A stretch of 64,000 nucleotides of DNA from CAZMGY01 sp964565945 [NCBI: uncultured bacterium] (GTDB lineage Bacteria > GCA-001730085), in NCBI GenBank assembly GCA_964565945.1, contig CAZMGY010000019.1, positions 62,001 through 126,000 on the forward strand, given 5' to 3'. The number at the start of each line of letters is the position of its first letter. The stretch's first letter is position 1. Shown here one piece after another: positions 25,912-34,952 of this stretch. The notes under the pieces are model-generated. The model was not told the DNA's origin. It was given only the letters and a program-made list of their open reading frames with translations, and ran no database searches. A program made the translations under genes and the position numbers.

Positions 25912-28900
25912 ATGACACGTCCTTTTGTTCATTTGAGGGTTCATTCGGAATATAGTCTATTATCCAGTTGTTGCCGAACGGAGCAAATTGTCGATATGGC
26001 ATGTGATGATGGTATGTTGGCGGTGGCTCTGACCGATGCGGGCAATATGTTTGGCGTGGTGGAATTTTTTCAAAAGGCCAAAGCTAAAGGCATTCAGCCG
26101 ATTGTGGGTTTAGAGCCTTCCCTGACTTCGGGGTCCCGTTTTGATCGCAAAACGGCTAAAGACGGTGATATCTCCTTTCAGATTGGCTTGTTAGCCAAAA
26201 ATAACACGGGCTATCGAAATTTAATGAAGTTGGCCACCCTGGGCTATATGGAAGGCTTTTATTATCGTCCTCGGATTGACTGGGAGGTTTTGGAGGAATA
26301 TTCAGAAGGCCTGATTTGTTTGAGTGGTTTCGCACGAGGGCCTTTAGGCTATTATTTAATGAGCCAACAGGATGACAAGGCCGAAGAGTATTTGCAAAAA
26401 CTGATTCAGGTATTTGGCAACAACGATTTGTATCTGGAAGTCCAAAGACACAATTTGCCTGAGCGTGAAATTATTATTCATAAATATAAAGAATTGGGTG
26501 AAAAATATCAAGTACCGTTGGTGGCCACCAACGATGTTTATTATCCTAAGCAAGAGGATTTTTCGGTACATGAAATCTTGTTGTGCTTGCAATCGGGCAA
26601 ACTTTTGACTGATGACAAGCGCATGCGCTTTCCTTCGAACGAATTTTATTTTAAATCGGCTCAAGAAATGGAGCTATTGTTTCATGACTTGCCTGAGGCG
26701 ATTGAAAACACCAGTGTGATTGCTGAACGTTGTCAGGTGGATATCGATTTTAATTCTCGTCATTTACCTAAATTCAACACGCCAGAAGGGATGTCGAGTG
26801 AAGACTATTTGTTCAAGATTTGCTACAAAGAATTGCCACGTTTGTACCCGAATGCAACGCAGGATGTGACCGATCGTTTGAATTTTGAGCTTAAAATCAT
26901 TAATGACATGGGCTTTCCAGACTATTTCTTGATTGTAAGCGACTTTATTCGTTATGCCAAAGATCAGGGAATTCCGGTGGGACCGGGGCGTGGATCTGCT
27001 GCGGGGAGTATTGTTTCATATTTGCTTGATATCACAACGCTTGATCCGATTAAACACGATTTGCTTTTTGAGCGATTTTTGAATCCTGCTCGGATATCGA
27101 TGCCCGATATTGATATCGATTTTTGTAAGAACAAACGGGGGCAAGTGATTGATTACGTGACTGAAAAATATGGGCGTGAATGTGTGGCTCAGATTATCAC
27201 CTTTGGAACCATGGCGGCCAAAATGGTGGTGCGCGATGTAGGGAGGGTTTTGAATGTGCCTCTTTCCGATGTTGATCGTCTGGCTAAGTTGATTCCCAAT
27301 GATCCTAAGGTGAAGCTCAAAAATGCGTTGGAAGAAGTTCCTGAGTTAAAGGAGGCTTACGAGACCAATGTCAATTATCGGCGCTTGTTTGATGTGGCAC
27401 TTAAACTTGAGGGTATGGTTCGTCAGCCAGGGATTCATGCGGCAGGTATTATTATTTGTGAGTCGCCATTGACTGAAATGACACCTTTGTATCGCAGTGG
27501 CGAAGATGTGACCTCGCAGTACGAAGCCCTTCTTTTGGAAGAACTGGGCTTGCTGAAAATGGACTTTTTGGGGCTTAAAAATTTAACTGTCATTGCTGAT
27601 GCGTGTGCCAGCATTAAAAAGCAATATGGTGTTGATATTGATGTGAATACCTTGTCTTTAGAAGATAAACCCACCTATGATTTGTTAAGTTCAGGCCAGA
27701 CCATTGGTGTGTTCCAGTTGGAAAGTGATGGGATGCGCAATTTGGCTAAGAATATGGGTGTCGAGACCTTTGAAGTGATTGTGGCTTTGCTTGCCCTTTA
27801 CCGTCCTGGTCCTTTGGATTGGGCGCCCGACTTTATTGCGCATAAACACGGACGTCAAGAGATTGAGTATTTGCATCCTTTGATGGAGCCCATTTTGAAA
27901 GAAACCTATGGGGTGATGCTCTACCAAGAACAGGTGATGCGATCGGTGAGTGAATTGGCGGGTTTTACACTGGCCGAAGCGGATTTATTGCGTCGTGCTA
28001 TGGGCAAAAAGAAAAAAGATGTGATGGCAGCCCAGCGCGAGAAGTTTGTGCTTGGCTGCGAAGCCAAACATGAGATTGCGCCTGATTTGGCGCACAAAAT
28101 TTTTGATACGATTTATAAATTTGCTGGCTATGGATTTAACAAATCTCACAGTGTGGCGTATGCTCTGATTTCGTTTCAGACGGCCTATTTAAAAGCCAAT
28201 TATCCTGTTGAATACATGACAGCCTTGTTAACGCATTCGATGGATAACACAGATAAAGTTGTTTTGTTTATCGAAGAGTGCAAGCATATGGATATTGCCA
28301 TTTTACCTCCCGATGTTAATGAAAGTCAGGCTGAGTTCACAGTTGTGTCGGAGGGAATTCGTTTTGGTTTGAGTGCTGTGAAAAATGTAGGCGAAGGGGC
28401 GATTGAAGCGATTGATGTGGCAGCCAAAGAAGGGGGGGCTTTTTCGTCCTTAACCGATTTTTGTAAGCGCGTCGACATTTGCCAAGTGAACAAGCGGGTG
28501 GTCGAAAGTCTGATTAAAGCAGGGGCTATGGACTCTTTTGGTGTTAATCGATCTCAAATGATGCATATTTTGGATCGGGTGATTGAAATTTCTCAAAAGG
28601 ACCAAAAAGATAAGGTACGAGGACAGTCGTCTTTGTTTGAATTGATGGAGGAAGAAGGCGAAGCTCTGGTTGAAGAGCTCAGCTTTCCCGATATCGAAGA
28701 ATGGCCGTGCAATGAGTTGTTGTCGTTTGAAAAAGAGCTGGTAGGTTTCTATGTGACTGGTCACCCCTTGGAGGAGTATAGTGACTTATTGAGTTTGTAT
28801 GCCACCGAAAAGAGTTCGACGGTTGATAAATACAAGGATGTTGTTCCTCAAAAAGGCTATGGCGCCAATCGTGATCAGGGAGTCTTGGTGCGTGTTGGAG

Positions 28901-29397
28901 GATTGATTGTGGATGTGCGCACGATTGTGACACGCAAAGGTGATAAAATGGCCTTTGTTCGGCTCGAAGACCTTGATGGTCAAATGGAGGTCACGGTATT
29001 TCCAAAGGCGTATGAAATGTATCGGGAATTCCTGGTGGTGGATCAATCTATTTTTATGGAAGGTAAAGCCAGTTTGAACCAAAGAAGTGGGGGCGTGCAA
29101 GTGATTGCGAGCAAAATCATTGAACTCAAAAATGTACCTGGTCTTTATGCCGATCAGTTTTGTGTTTCGTTGTCGAGTGATTTACTGGATCGTACCTGTA
29201 TTCAACAAATTCAAAAGCTAGTTCAAATGTATCATGGTGATTGTCCTTTAATGTTTCATTTGGATTTGCCGTCGAAGGAGCGTATTTGCATTCAAGCAGG
29301 AGATATCTACCAGGTGAATCCTAATGCGGAATTAAAGAAAAAAATAGAAGCTATTTTGGGTATGGGGTCGGTTTGTTTGGAAGGGAAATCTTCGTGA
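25912..29397 (+). CDS. dnaE: DNA polymerase III alpha subunit
   Basis: Replicative C-family polymerase, 1,161 residues. It begins with the PHP domain (FVHLRVHSEYSLL), then the palm with catalytic PDIDIDF at 398-404 (Asp399 and Asp401, at almost the same numbers as in E. coli), the beta-binding and fingers region (GPGRGSAAGS, RPGPLDWAPDFIAHKHG, GYGFNKSHSVAYA), a tandem HhH, and an OB-fold (VRVGGLIVDVRTIVTRKGD) followed by a C-terminal tail. All invariant blocks I checked are present. The stop overlaps the GTG start of the amidase gene by four bases. Confidence 0.97.
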   Translation: MTRPFVHLRVHSEYSLLSSCCRTEQIVDMACDDGMLAVALTDAGNMFGVVEFFQKAKAKGIQPIVGLEPSLTSGSRFDRKTAKDGDISFQIGLLAKNNTGYRNLMKLATLGYMEGFYYRPRIDWEVLEEYSEGLICLSGFARGPLGYYLMSQQDDKAEEYLQKLIQVFGNNDLYLEVQRHNLPEREIIIHKYKELGEKYQVPLVATNDVYYPKQEDFSVHEILLCLQSGKLLTDDKRMRFPSNEFYFKSAQEMELLFHDLPEAIENTSVIAERCQVDIDFNSRHLPKFNTPEGMSSEDYLFKICYKELPRLYPNATQDVTDRLNFELKIINDMGFPDYFLIVSDFIRYAKDQGIPVGPGRGSAAGSIVSYLLDITTLDPIKHDLLFERFLNPARISMPDIDIDFCKNKRGQVIDYVTEKYGRECVAQIITFGTMAAKMVVRDVGRVLNVPLSDVDRLAKLIPNDPKVKLKNALEEVPELKEAYETNVNYRRLFDVALKLEGMVRQPGIHAAGIIICESPLTEMTPLYRSGEDVTSQYEALLLEELGLLKMDFLGLKNLTVIADACASIKKQYGVDIDVNTLSLEDKPTYDLLSSGQTIGVFQLESDGMRNLAKNMGVETFEVIVALLALYRPGPLDWAPDFIAHKHGRQEIEYLHPLMEPILKETYGVMLYQEQVMRSVSELAGFTLAEADLLRRAMGKKKKDVMAAQREKFVLGCEAKHEIAPDLAHKIFDTIYKFAGYGFNKSHSVAYALISFQTAYLKANYPVEYMTALLTHSMDNTDKVVLFIEECKHMDIAILPPDVNESQAEFTVVSEGIRFGLSAVKNVGEGAIEAIDVAAKEGGAFSSLTDFCKRVDICQVNKRVVESLIKAGAMDSFGVNRSQMMHILDRVIEISQKDQKDKVRGQSSLFELMEEEGEALVEELSFPDIEEWPCNELLSFEKELVGFYVTGHPLEEYSDLLSLYATEKSSTVDKYKDVVPQKGYGANRDQGVLVRVGGLIVDVRTIVTRKGDKMAFVRLEDLDGQMEVTVFPKAYEMYREFLVVDQSIFMEGKASLNQRSGGVQVIASKIIELKNVPGLYADQFCVSLSSDLLDRTCIQQIQKLVQMYHGDCPLMFHLDLPSKERICIQAGDIYQVNPNAELKKKIEAILGMGSVCLEGKSS

Positions 29398-30485
29398 AAC
29401 GTTTGTTAACCTGGTTTCTTGGGTTGGCTGTTCTGAGTTTAGGTTCTTTGGAAGCCTCTTTGATTGAGTATCGCATAGCACGTCATCCCTATTATCGTTT
29501 GTCGGAGTTGGCGCAATCGTTAAACTTAGAAAGCACTTGGGAGGAGTCTAGAGACGTGATGACCTTGGCTTCGGACAAAATGGTTCTTAAGTTTATGCCT
29601 TATAACGATTGGTTTTGGGCCAATCACCAGGTGTTTTCGCTAAGGGGAATGGTGTGTTACCACCAAGGACAGTTGATGGTACCTGCTTCGGTGCGAAAAA
29701 CAATTCATGACATTTTAGATCGACCTGCTTCGCGTATTCAGGCCTATTTTCAAGCCCCTAAGCCCAAAGTAAAAAAGTCTTCGTATCGTATTCGGACCAT
29801 TATGCTTGATCCTGGTCATGGAGGCAAGGATAGTGGTGCCCTAGGGGCTCAGGGTCTTAAAGAAAAAAACATTGTGCTTAAAGTCGGTTTACGTTTGAAG
29901 CAGCTTCTCAGGGATAAAGGTTTTCAAGTCTTGTTAACCCGAAAGAACGATATCTTTTTGCCTTTGTGGAAAAGATCTCAATTGGCCAACGAAGCCAATG
30001 TTGATTTATTTATCAGTTTGCATGCAAATGCCGCACGTAATAAGAAATCTAATGGCTTGGAGGTGTTTTACTTGTCGGATGAGATGGATGATCATGCTAG
30101 AGCTCTTGCTGCTAAAGAAAATGGAGTGATGCAGCTAGAAGGTAGTCATCACCAGCAGCATTACTTTTTGCCTAATGATACAAACTTAGCCTTAAGAGAA
30201 ATCACTCTGGATGAATATCGACGCGAGAGTGTTAAGTTGAGTGAATTCATTTTGGATGAGATGGTTAATGCCACGGGCTTGCGCCGGAGAGGTGTGAAGG
30301 GTGCGCGTTTTTACGTGATTAAACATACGTTGCGGCCCGCTGTTTTGGTCGAAATGGGTTTTGTGACAAATCCCGAAGAGGCAAAGGTGTTGCTGTGTAA
30401 TACTGAACGCATAGCGTCGTCGATTGCCGAAGGCATTGTGTCGTATAGTCGTGAGTATGAACGCAGTGAAGGATTTTCTAGTTAA
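29394..30485 (+). CDS. Exported N-acetylmuramoyl-L-alanine amidase (Amidase_3)
   Basis: Zinc amidase that cleaves the lactyl-peptide bond of peptidoglycan, probably in daughter-cell separation. Residues 1-21 are a signal peptide (LLTWFLGLAVLSLGSLEAS). An N-terminal region of about 100 residues resembles a copper-amine-oxidase-N-like or AMIN-type accessory domain but is not confidently assigned. The catalytic domain starts at about 135: LDPGHGG (His142), EKN (Glu157), SLHANA (His210) and VEMGF (Glu320), which are the zinc ligands and catalytic Glu of the AmiA/B/C family. GTG 29394 overlaps the dnaE stop (GTGA) and has GGAAGGG about nine bases upstream; a longer frame from TTG 29373 has no site. 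murI follows 10 bases later. Confidence 0.9.
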   Translation: MKRLLTWFLGLAVLSLGSLEASLIEYRIARHPYYRLSELAQSLNLESTWEESRDVMTLASDKMVLKFMPYNDWFWANHQVFSLRGMVCYHQGQLMVPASVRKTIHDILDRPASRIQAYFQAPKPKVKKSSYRIRTIMLDPGHGGKDSGALGAQGLKEKNIVLKVGLRLKQLLRDKGFQVLLTRKNDIFLPLWKRSQLANEANVDLFISLHANAARNKKSNGLEVFYLSDEMDDHARALAAKENGVMQLEGSHHQQHYFLPNDTNLALREITLDEYRRESVKLSEFILDEMVNATGLRRRGVKGARFYVIKHTLRPAVLVEMGFVTNPEEAKVLLCNTERIASSIAEGIVSYSREYERSEGFSS

Positions 30486-30495
30486 GGTTGTATTA

Positions 30496-31323
30496 ATGAA
30501 TAGACGTCCTAAAATCGGTATTTTTGACTCGGGTTTGGGTGGCTTAAGTGTTGTGAAAGAATTGTTGCAATCGTCTCTGGCCTACGATTTGATTTACCTT
30601 GGAGATACGGCTCGTTTACCCTATGGTGCCAAGTCGCGAGAAACTGTGATTCGCTATTCGCATGACAATGCCCAATTTTTGATGAGCCAAGATGTGGATG
30701 CGATTGTGATTGCCTGTCACACCGCCTCTGCGTTTGCTTTAGAGTCTTTGCAACAAAGTTTTGATATTCCTTTTGTTTCTATGATTCCCTTAGCTTGCCA
30801 TAAGGCGTTAGAGATGACGCAGACCCAACATATTGGAATTATTGGAACGGTGGCAACGGTCCATAGTCGTTCTTACGAAGAGTTTTTATTGAAACAGGAA
30901 TCTCAACTGGTGGTGGATGCGAGAGCCTGTGCATTATTGGTCAGTTTGGCCGAGGAGGGATGGATTGACAGTTCCCTCACATATGCTATTATAGATAAAT
31001 ATTTAAGTAGTTTTGTTGCAAATAAAATGGATACCATTATTTTAGGTTGCACACATTTCCCTGTGCTTAAATCTCTTATTCAAAAATCTGTAGGGAGTGA
31101 TGTCTACTTAGTGGATCCAGCTCGGGAAGTGGCTACTTGTTTACAGGATTTGTGTGATGTTACGTATATGGGTACTGATGACGCACCCATGTCTTTGCGT
31201 ATGTATGTGACGGATTTTGTGCAGCGATTTTCGGATGTTTCACAGATTTTTTTAGGCCACAGCATAGATGTGAATGTGGACAAAGTTAAAATAGGTCAAG
31301 ATGTATGTATAGCAACGTTATAA
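30496..31323 (+). CDS. murI: Glutamate racemase
   Basis: Makes D-glutamate for peptidoglycan. The 275-residue protein has FDSGLGGLSV near the N-terminus, YLGDTARLPYG, and the two catalytic cysteines Cys74 (IACHTASA) and Cys185 (LGCTHFP). The residue after Cys74 is His where most racemases have Asn (CNTAS). ATG 30496 is chosen because AAGG lies about eight bases upstream; the frame stays open to TTG 30424 inside the amidase gene. It fits the neighbouring peptidoglycan amidase. queD starts 19 bases before its end. Confidence 0.93.
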   Translation: MNRRPKIGIFDSGLGGLSVVKELLQSSLAYDLIYLGDTARLPYGAKSRETVIRYSHDNAQFLMSQDVDAIVIACHTASAFALESLQQSFDIPFVSMIPLACHKALEMTQTQHIGIIGTVATVHSRSYEEFLLKQESQLVVDARACALLVSLAEEGWIDSSLTYAIIDKYLSSFVANKMDTIILGCTHFPVLKSLIQKSVGSDVYLVDPAREVATCLQDLCDVTYMGTDDAPMSLRMYVTDFVQRFSDVSQIFLGHSIDVNVDKVKIGQDVCIATL

Positions 31324-31688
31324 AGCAAAGCTTTAGTTCGGCTCACAAAATTGAAGGACATTCTGGTAAATGTGCTTTTTTGCATGGTCATAATTGGGTC
31401 GCCGAGATTGTGGCATCTTGCGAAGAGCTGAACGATTTAGGTATGGGTGTAGACTTTGCCGATATGAAAGCTGTTGCTAAACCAGTTATTGATGAGTTGG
31501 ATCACTGCTATTTGAATGAGCTTCCTTATTTTCAAAGCCATCCGCCCACGGCTGAAAATGTGGCCAAATACATTTATGATGTTCTCGAACAATCTTTTCG
31601 AGAGAAAAATGTGACCATTGAAGAAGTTGTGATTTGGGAAACGGAGGGTTGCGGTGTTCGCTACTGGAAAAATAAGGAGAAAGTGTGA
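31305..31688 (+). CDS. queD: 6-carboxytetrahydropterin synthase (QueD/PTPS family)
   Basis: Probable second enzyme of queuosine/7-deazaguanine synthesis, turning dihydroneopterin triphosphate into 6-carboxy-tetrahydropterin. The 127-residue protein has zinc ligands His14 (SSAHKI), His27 and His29 (LHGHNW), the catalytic Cys23 and the C-terminal WETEG glutamate. Lengths and spacing fit QueD rather than eukaryotic PTPS. It overlaps murI by 19 bases and its TGA overlaps the ATG of rph. queG for the last visible step of the same pathway lies 6 kb downstream at 37436; queC and queE are not in the window. Confidence 0.9.
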   Translation: MYSNVIKQSFSSAHKIEGHSGKCAFLHGHNWVAEIVASCEELNDLGMGVDFADMKAVAKPVIDELDHCYLNELPYFQSHPPTAENVAKYIYDVLEQSFREKNVTIEEVVIWETEGCGVRYWKNKEKV

Positions 31689-32401
31689 TGAGGTCAGATG
31701 GACGTTCGTACGATGAAATGCGAAAGGTGAGGATTACGCCCAATTATATTAAAGGTCCTGAAGGTGCTGTTTTGATTGAAGTTGGTGACACAAAGGTGCT
31801 TTGTACGGCTTCTGTAGAAGATAGAGTTCCGCCTTTTCTAAAAGATCTTCAACAAGGTTGGTTAACGGCCGAGTATGGAATGCTTCCTGGATCGGGTAAT
31901 ACGCGAATTGCTCGCGAAGTGGCTCGTGGTAAGGTGAGTGGACGCACGGCTGAGATTCAACGATTGATTGGTCGTTCCTTGAGAAGTGTTGTGGATATGG
32001 CGCTCTTTCCTAAGACAACTATTTTGGTTGACTGTGATGTGATTCAAGCTGATGGAGGTACGCGCACGGCTTCTATTACGGGTGCTTATGTGGCTGTTAG
32101 TTTAGCTTTTCAAAAGCTTTTGCGTGAAAAAAAGATTAAGAAAAACCCTTTTAAAGATTCGGTAGTAGCCGTTAGTGTGGGCGTGAGCCGAGGCAATGCC
32201 TTTTTAGATTTGTGTTATGAAGAAGATTGTTGTGCAGACGTTGATATGAATTTTGTGATGACAGGTTCGGGACTTTTTGTGGAAATGCAGGGAACTGCTG
32301 AAGAAAAGCCTTTTAACCATCAACAATTGGAACAAATGATGCGCTTGGCTCAAAAGGGAATTGAAGAGTTAAGTCAGCTTCAGAAGGATATCGTGTTATG
32401 A
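31688..32401 (+). CDS. rph: Ribonuclease PH
   Basis: Phosphorolytic 3' exoribonuclease that trims tRNA precursors. The 237-residue protein matches the family from RSDGRSYDEMRKV at the start through TAEYGMLPGS, GRTAEIQRLIGRSLR and DCDVIQADGGTRTASITGA to the FNHQQLEQMMRLA end. ATG 31688 has AGGAG at 31674-31679 and overlaps the queD stop as TGATG; an in-frame GTG at 31685 adds one residue. It ends in an ATGA overlap with rdgB, a pairing of rph and rdgB that is common in bacteria. Confidence 0.97.
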   Translation: MRSDGRSYDEMRKVRITPNYIKGPEGAVLIEVGDTKVLCTASVEDRVPPFLKDLQQGWLTAEYGMLPGSGNTRIAREVARGKVSGRTAEIQRLIGRSLRSVVDMALFPKTTILVDCDVIQADGGTRTASITGAYVAVSLAFQKLLREKKIKKNPFKDSVVAVSVGVSRGNAFLDLCYEEDCCADVDMNFVMTGSGLFVEMQGTAEEKPFNHQQLEQMMRLAQKGIEELSQLQKDIVL

Positions 32402-33003
32402 GTGATGGTAAGCATCAAGTCGTCTTAGCAACGGCTAATCAAGATAAACGTTGCGAATTGTTGCGTTTGTGGGACGATGAATCGTGGGAGATTTTGACCT
32501 TGCAAGACTTTCCCGACATGCATAATATGATTGAGGATGGCGAAACCTTTGAGGCCAATGCGATCAAAAAAGCTTGCGAGGTGTCGTTGCATACAGGTTT
32601 GTTAGCTTTGGCGGATGATTCTGGTTTAAAGGTGGACGCCCTCAATGGAGCTCCAGGCGTTTATTCGGCACGTTACTCTGGAGAAAATGCAACCTATCAA
32701 TCCAATATCAATAAGCTTTTACATCGTTTGCAGGGTGTTCCTGTTGAAGAACGCACAGCAAGATTTGTTTGTTGTATGGCCTTGGTTCGTGGAGAAGATA
32801 TTTTGGCAGTCGTTAAGGGGAGATGCGAAGGTTATATTCTCGAAGATAGTGTTGGAACAGAAGGCTTTGGTTATGATCCTGTCTTTGTCTATCCTTCTAT
32901 GAACAGAACATTTGCCGAAATGTCCTATCAAGAAAAAAATCAAGTCAGTCATCGGGGTCAAGCTTTAAAAAAAATAGAAAGTATTCTAAAAGATATCTCC
33001 TAA
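32398..33003 (+). CDS. rdgB: XTP/dITP diphosphatase (Ham1/RdgB)
   Basis: House-cleaning pyrophosphatase that removes non-canonical purine nucleotides. The 201-residue protein shows the family blocks VLATANQDKRCEL (phosphate loop), LADDSGLKVDALNGAPGVYSARY, GTEGFGYDPVFVYP, TFAEMSYQEKNQVSHRGQAL. It is coupled to rph by a four-base overlap and is the last gene of the run that began with dnaE or guaB. A 249-base gap with two promoters follows. Confidence 0.96.
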   Translation: MSDGKHQVVLATANQDKRCELLRLWDDESWEILTLQDFPDMHNMIEDGETFEANAIKKACEVSLHTGLLALADDSGLKVDALNGAPGVYSARYSGENATYQSNINKLLHRLQGVPVEERTARFVCCMALVRGEDILAVVKGRCEGYILEDSVGTEGFGYDPVFVYPSMNRTFAEMSYQEKNQVSHRGQALKKIESILKDIS

Positions 33004-33025
33004 ATTAGTCGTTTTGGCTTTGTAT

Positions 33026-33054
33026 TTGACGCTTTAAAACATATTTTTTATGAT
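33026..33054 (+). promoter_or_regulatory. Candidate promoter P1 upstream of the HTH gene
   Basis: TTGACG at 33026-33031, 17-base spacer, TATGAT at 33049-33054; each hexamer matches five of six consensus bases. Confidence 0.5.
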
Positions 33055-33171
33055 TAAAAAAAGATATAGATGAAAAAAATTAGAAATTGTTATTGATTAA
33101 AGTTTAAAATGCCAGTAGAATGGCCCGTTGTTTCTACTCTGATTTGCTAGCTAAGAGGGTGTATCTTGTAA

Positions 33172-33201
33172 TTGACACGACACACTGGAGACAGCTATAT
33201 A
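33172..33201 (+). promoter_or_regulatory. Candidate promoter P2 upstream of the HTH gene
   Basis: TTGACA at 33172-33177, 18-base spacer, TATATA at 33196-33201. The leader to ATG 33253 would be about 45 bases and includes AAGGAG just before the start. Closer to the gene than P1 and stronger at -35. Confidence 0.6.
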
Positions 33202-33252
33202 TTTTGGTTATAATAAAGAACGTATTATAGTTGGTTTAAGGAGATTTATTGT

Positions 33253-33534
33253 ATGAGTTCAGCCAGTCTTAGAGAAAAAATGCAAATTTACATTGAAGAT
33301 TTGGATCGTAATGAAATTAGTAGCATGCTTGAGGTTTATATCTCTGAGAAAACTTTAGGCAAGATTCTTGATGTTTCTCCAGTATTTATTTCTAGAAACT
33401 GGGAAAAATGGGCGCGGGAGTATGGTATTGAGCCTATTAACTTGAGTGGAACGAAAGCTCGTCGGCGGTATTTGCGTTGGAAGCTTTCGGATGTTGAAAA
33501 ATTGTTTGAGTGTTTAAAAGCTGAGTGTGTTTAA
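33253..33534 (+). CDS. Small helix-turn-helix (MerR/excisionase-like) protein
   Basis: A 93-residue protein with good start context (TTTAAGGAG, then ATG). Residues about 33-85 resemble the HTH_17/excisionase fold: EKTLGKILDVSPVFISRNWEKW, a wing with KARRRYLRW, and a closing helix LSDVEKLFECLK, the usual strand-R-x-x-L-x-D-[IV]-E pattern. It is therefore probably a small DNA-binding regulator. It is not flanked by an integrase, so a phage excisionase role has no support. The next gene begins 26 bases after its stop and ilvE after that, so it may control or simply lead this short operon. Confidence 0.65.
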   Translation: MSSASLREKMQIYIEDLDRNEISSMLEVYISEKTLGKILDVSPVFISRNWEKWAREYGIEPINLSGTKARRRYLRWKLSDVEKLFECLKAECV

Positions 33535-33560
33535 TCATTTCAACAGGAGAGGGTGAGGCG

Positions 33561-33872
33561 ATGTCTGAAGCAATTGACTTGTTGACCATAGCATACGAAG
33601 AAAATGGTTTGGAAGTGGTGAAAGAGCTTGATAAACAGGTTCTGTCGAAAGGTGCTTGGGCGACAATTATATATCGTTACCAAGATTGGGATCGAAACAA
33701 AGAATGTTACGGGCTCGAAAAATACTCCATTCGTCGTTATCAAAAAAGTGGCGACTTTTACAAACCACGTTCGAAATTTAATATTTCTAGCCGTAAACAA
33801 GCTTTGCAGTTGATAGATATTTTACAAACATGGCTTCAAGATAGTTCTGAAGAGAATGAAGCTGACGAGTGA
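33561..33872 (+). CDS. Conserved small hypothetical protein
   Basis: A 103-residue soluble protein. The segments KGAWATIIYRYQDWDR, YSIRRYQK and KFNISSRKQALQLIDIL are of a kind I recognise from unnamed conserved proteins in diverse bacteria, but I cannot give a function. ATG 33561 is chosen because GAGAGGGTGAGG lies directly upstream; the frame is open to 33525 within the previous gene's end. It is 15 bases from the ilvE start and so probably cotranscribed with it. Confidence 0.75.
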   Translation: MSEAIDLLTIAYEENGLEVVKELDKQVLSKGAWATIIYRYQDWDRNKECYGLEKYSIRRYQKSGDFYKPRSKFNISSRKQALQLIDILQTWLQDSSEENEADE

Positions 33873-33887
33873 TGCATGGGAGCTGTT

Positions 33888-34952
33888 ATGAATATTGAGA
33901 TCAATCGTGTGGACAAAAGTCGGATTGCGGATGTTGATTTTGACCATTTGGAATTTGGTCTCCTTTTCGCGGATCATATGGCCCAGATGATCTATACGGA
34001 TGGTGTGTGGGGTCAACCAGAAATTAAACCTTGCCAGGACATTTCCTTTCATCCTTCGATGAGTGCTTTACACTATGGGCAGTCAGTGTTTGAAGGGATC
34101 AAAGCTTTTTCCACGGAATCAGGTCAGGTCAATATTTTTCGTGTGCCCGATCATGTTCGTCGTTTGAATTTTTCCTGCGAGCGCATGTGTATGCCTGCTT
34201 TGCCCGAAAAAGACGTGATCCAGTTAATTAGTGTTTGCGTTGACATGGATCGTCAGTGGGTTCCTAAGCAACAGGGTTCGGCTTTGTATTTGCGTCCCTT
34301 TGTGTTTGGGATGGATCCTTTTATTGGAATGCGGCCCTCGGAAAACTATAGGATGCTGATGATTGCTTCGCCTGTGGGACCTTATTATAAAAATTGCCTT
34401 GAAAAACCGATTAAGCTGGTTTCTTCTGAGGAATTTGTTCGAGCGGTTGTTGGGGGTACTGGGCAAGCTAAAACCGCGGGCAACTATGCTGCTAGTATGT
34501 TACCAGCCAAATTGGCCAAAGAGCAAGGATATGACCAAGTTTTATGGTTGGATGGCAAAGAGAGCCGTTACATTGATGAGGTTGGCACCATGAATATCTT
34601 TTTTGTGATTAAGGATACTCTTGTGACGCCTCCTTTGTATGGTGCGGTTTTGGATGGAATCACGCGACGCTCGATCATCGCTTTAGCCAAAGATTGGGGC
34701 GTAGCCGTTGAGGAAAGGCAGATTGATATTCATGAGATTCTCGATGGGGTCGATGAAGGTTCTGTGCAAGAGTGTTTTGGAACGGGTACGGCTGCCGTTT
34801 TGTCTCCAATTGGAGAAATCAAGCACGGTGATTGTGTGGTGCATATCAATCAGGGTCAAACAGGTCCCTTGACGCAACAATTCCGTGAGGCCATCATGGG
34901 GATTCAGTATGGTATCCAAGATGACGTCTATGGCTGGAACTATTTGATTTAA
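33888..34952 (+). CDS. ilvE: Branched-chain amino acid aminotransferase
   Basis: PLP fold-type IV transaminase for the last step of valine, leucine and isoleucine synthesis. The 354-residue product has the long form with an N-terminal extension (FGLLFADHMAQMIY), the LHYGQSVFEGIKAF block, the Schiff-base Lys195 in GQAKTAGNYAAS, DEVGTMNIFF for phosphate binding, and GTGTAAVLSPIG. This is the larger class shared with mitochondrial BCATs and many bacteria. ATG 33888 is preferred over ATG 33876 because GGGAG sits five bases upstream of it. A 249-base gap follows. Confidence 0.95.
   Translation: MNIEINRVDKSRIADVDFDHLEFGLLFADHMAQMIYTDGVWGQPEIKPCQDISFHPSMSALHYGQSVFEGIKAFSTESGQVNIFRVPDHVRRLNFSCERMCMPALPEKDVIQLISVCVDMDRQWVPKQQGSALYLRPFVFGMDPFIGMRPSENYRMLMIASPVGPYYKNCLEKPIKLVSSEEFVRAVVGGTGQAKTAGNYAASMLPAKLAKEQGYDQVLWLDGKESRYIDEVGTMNIFFVIKDTLVTPPLYGAVLDGITRRSIIALAKDWGVAVEERQIDIHEILDGVDEGSVQECFGTGTAAVLSPIGEIKHGDCVVHINQGQTGPLTQQFREAIMGIQYGIQDDVYGWNYLI

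Noticed and set aside
33253-33534. Phage excisionase and attachment site
   Set aside because: The HTH protein resembles excisionases, but there is no integrase, no tRNA gene and no direct repeat nearby.
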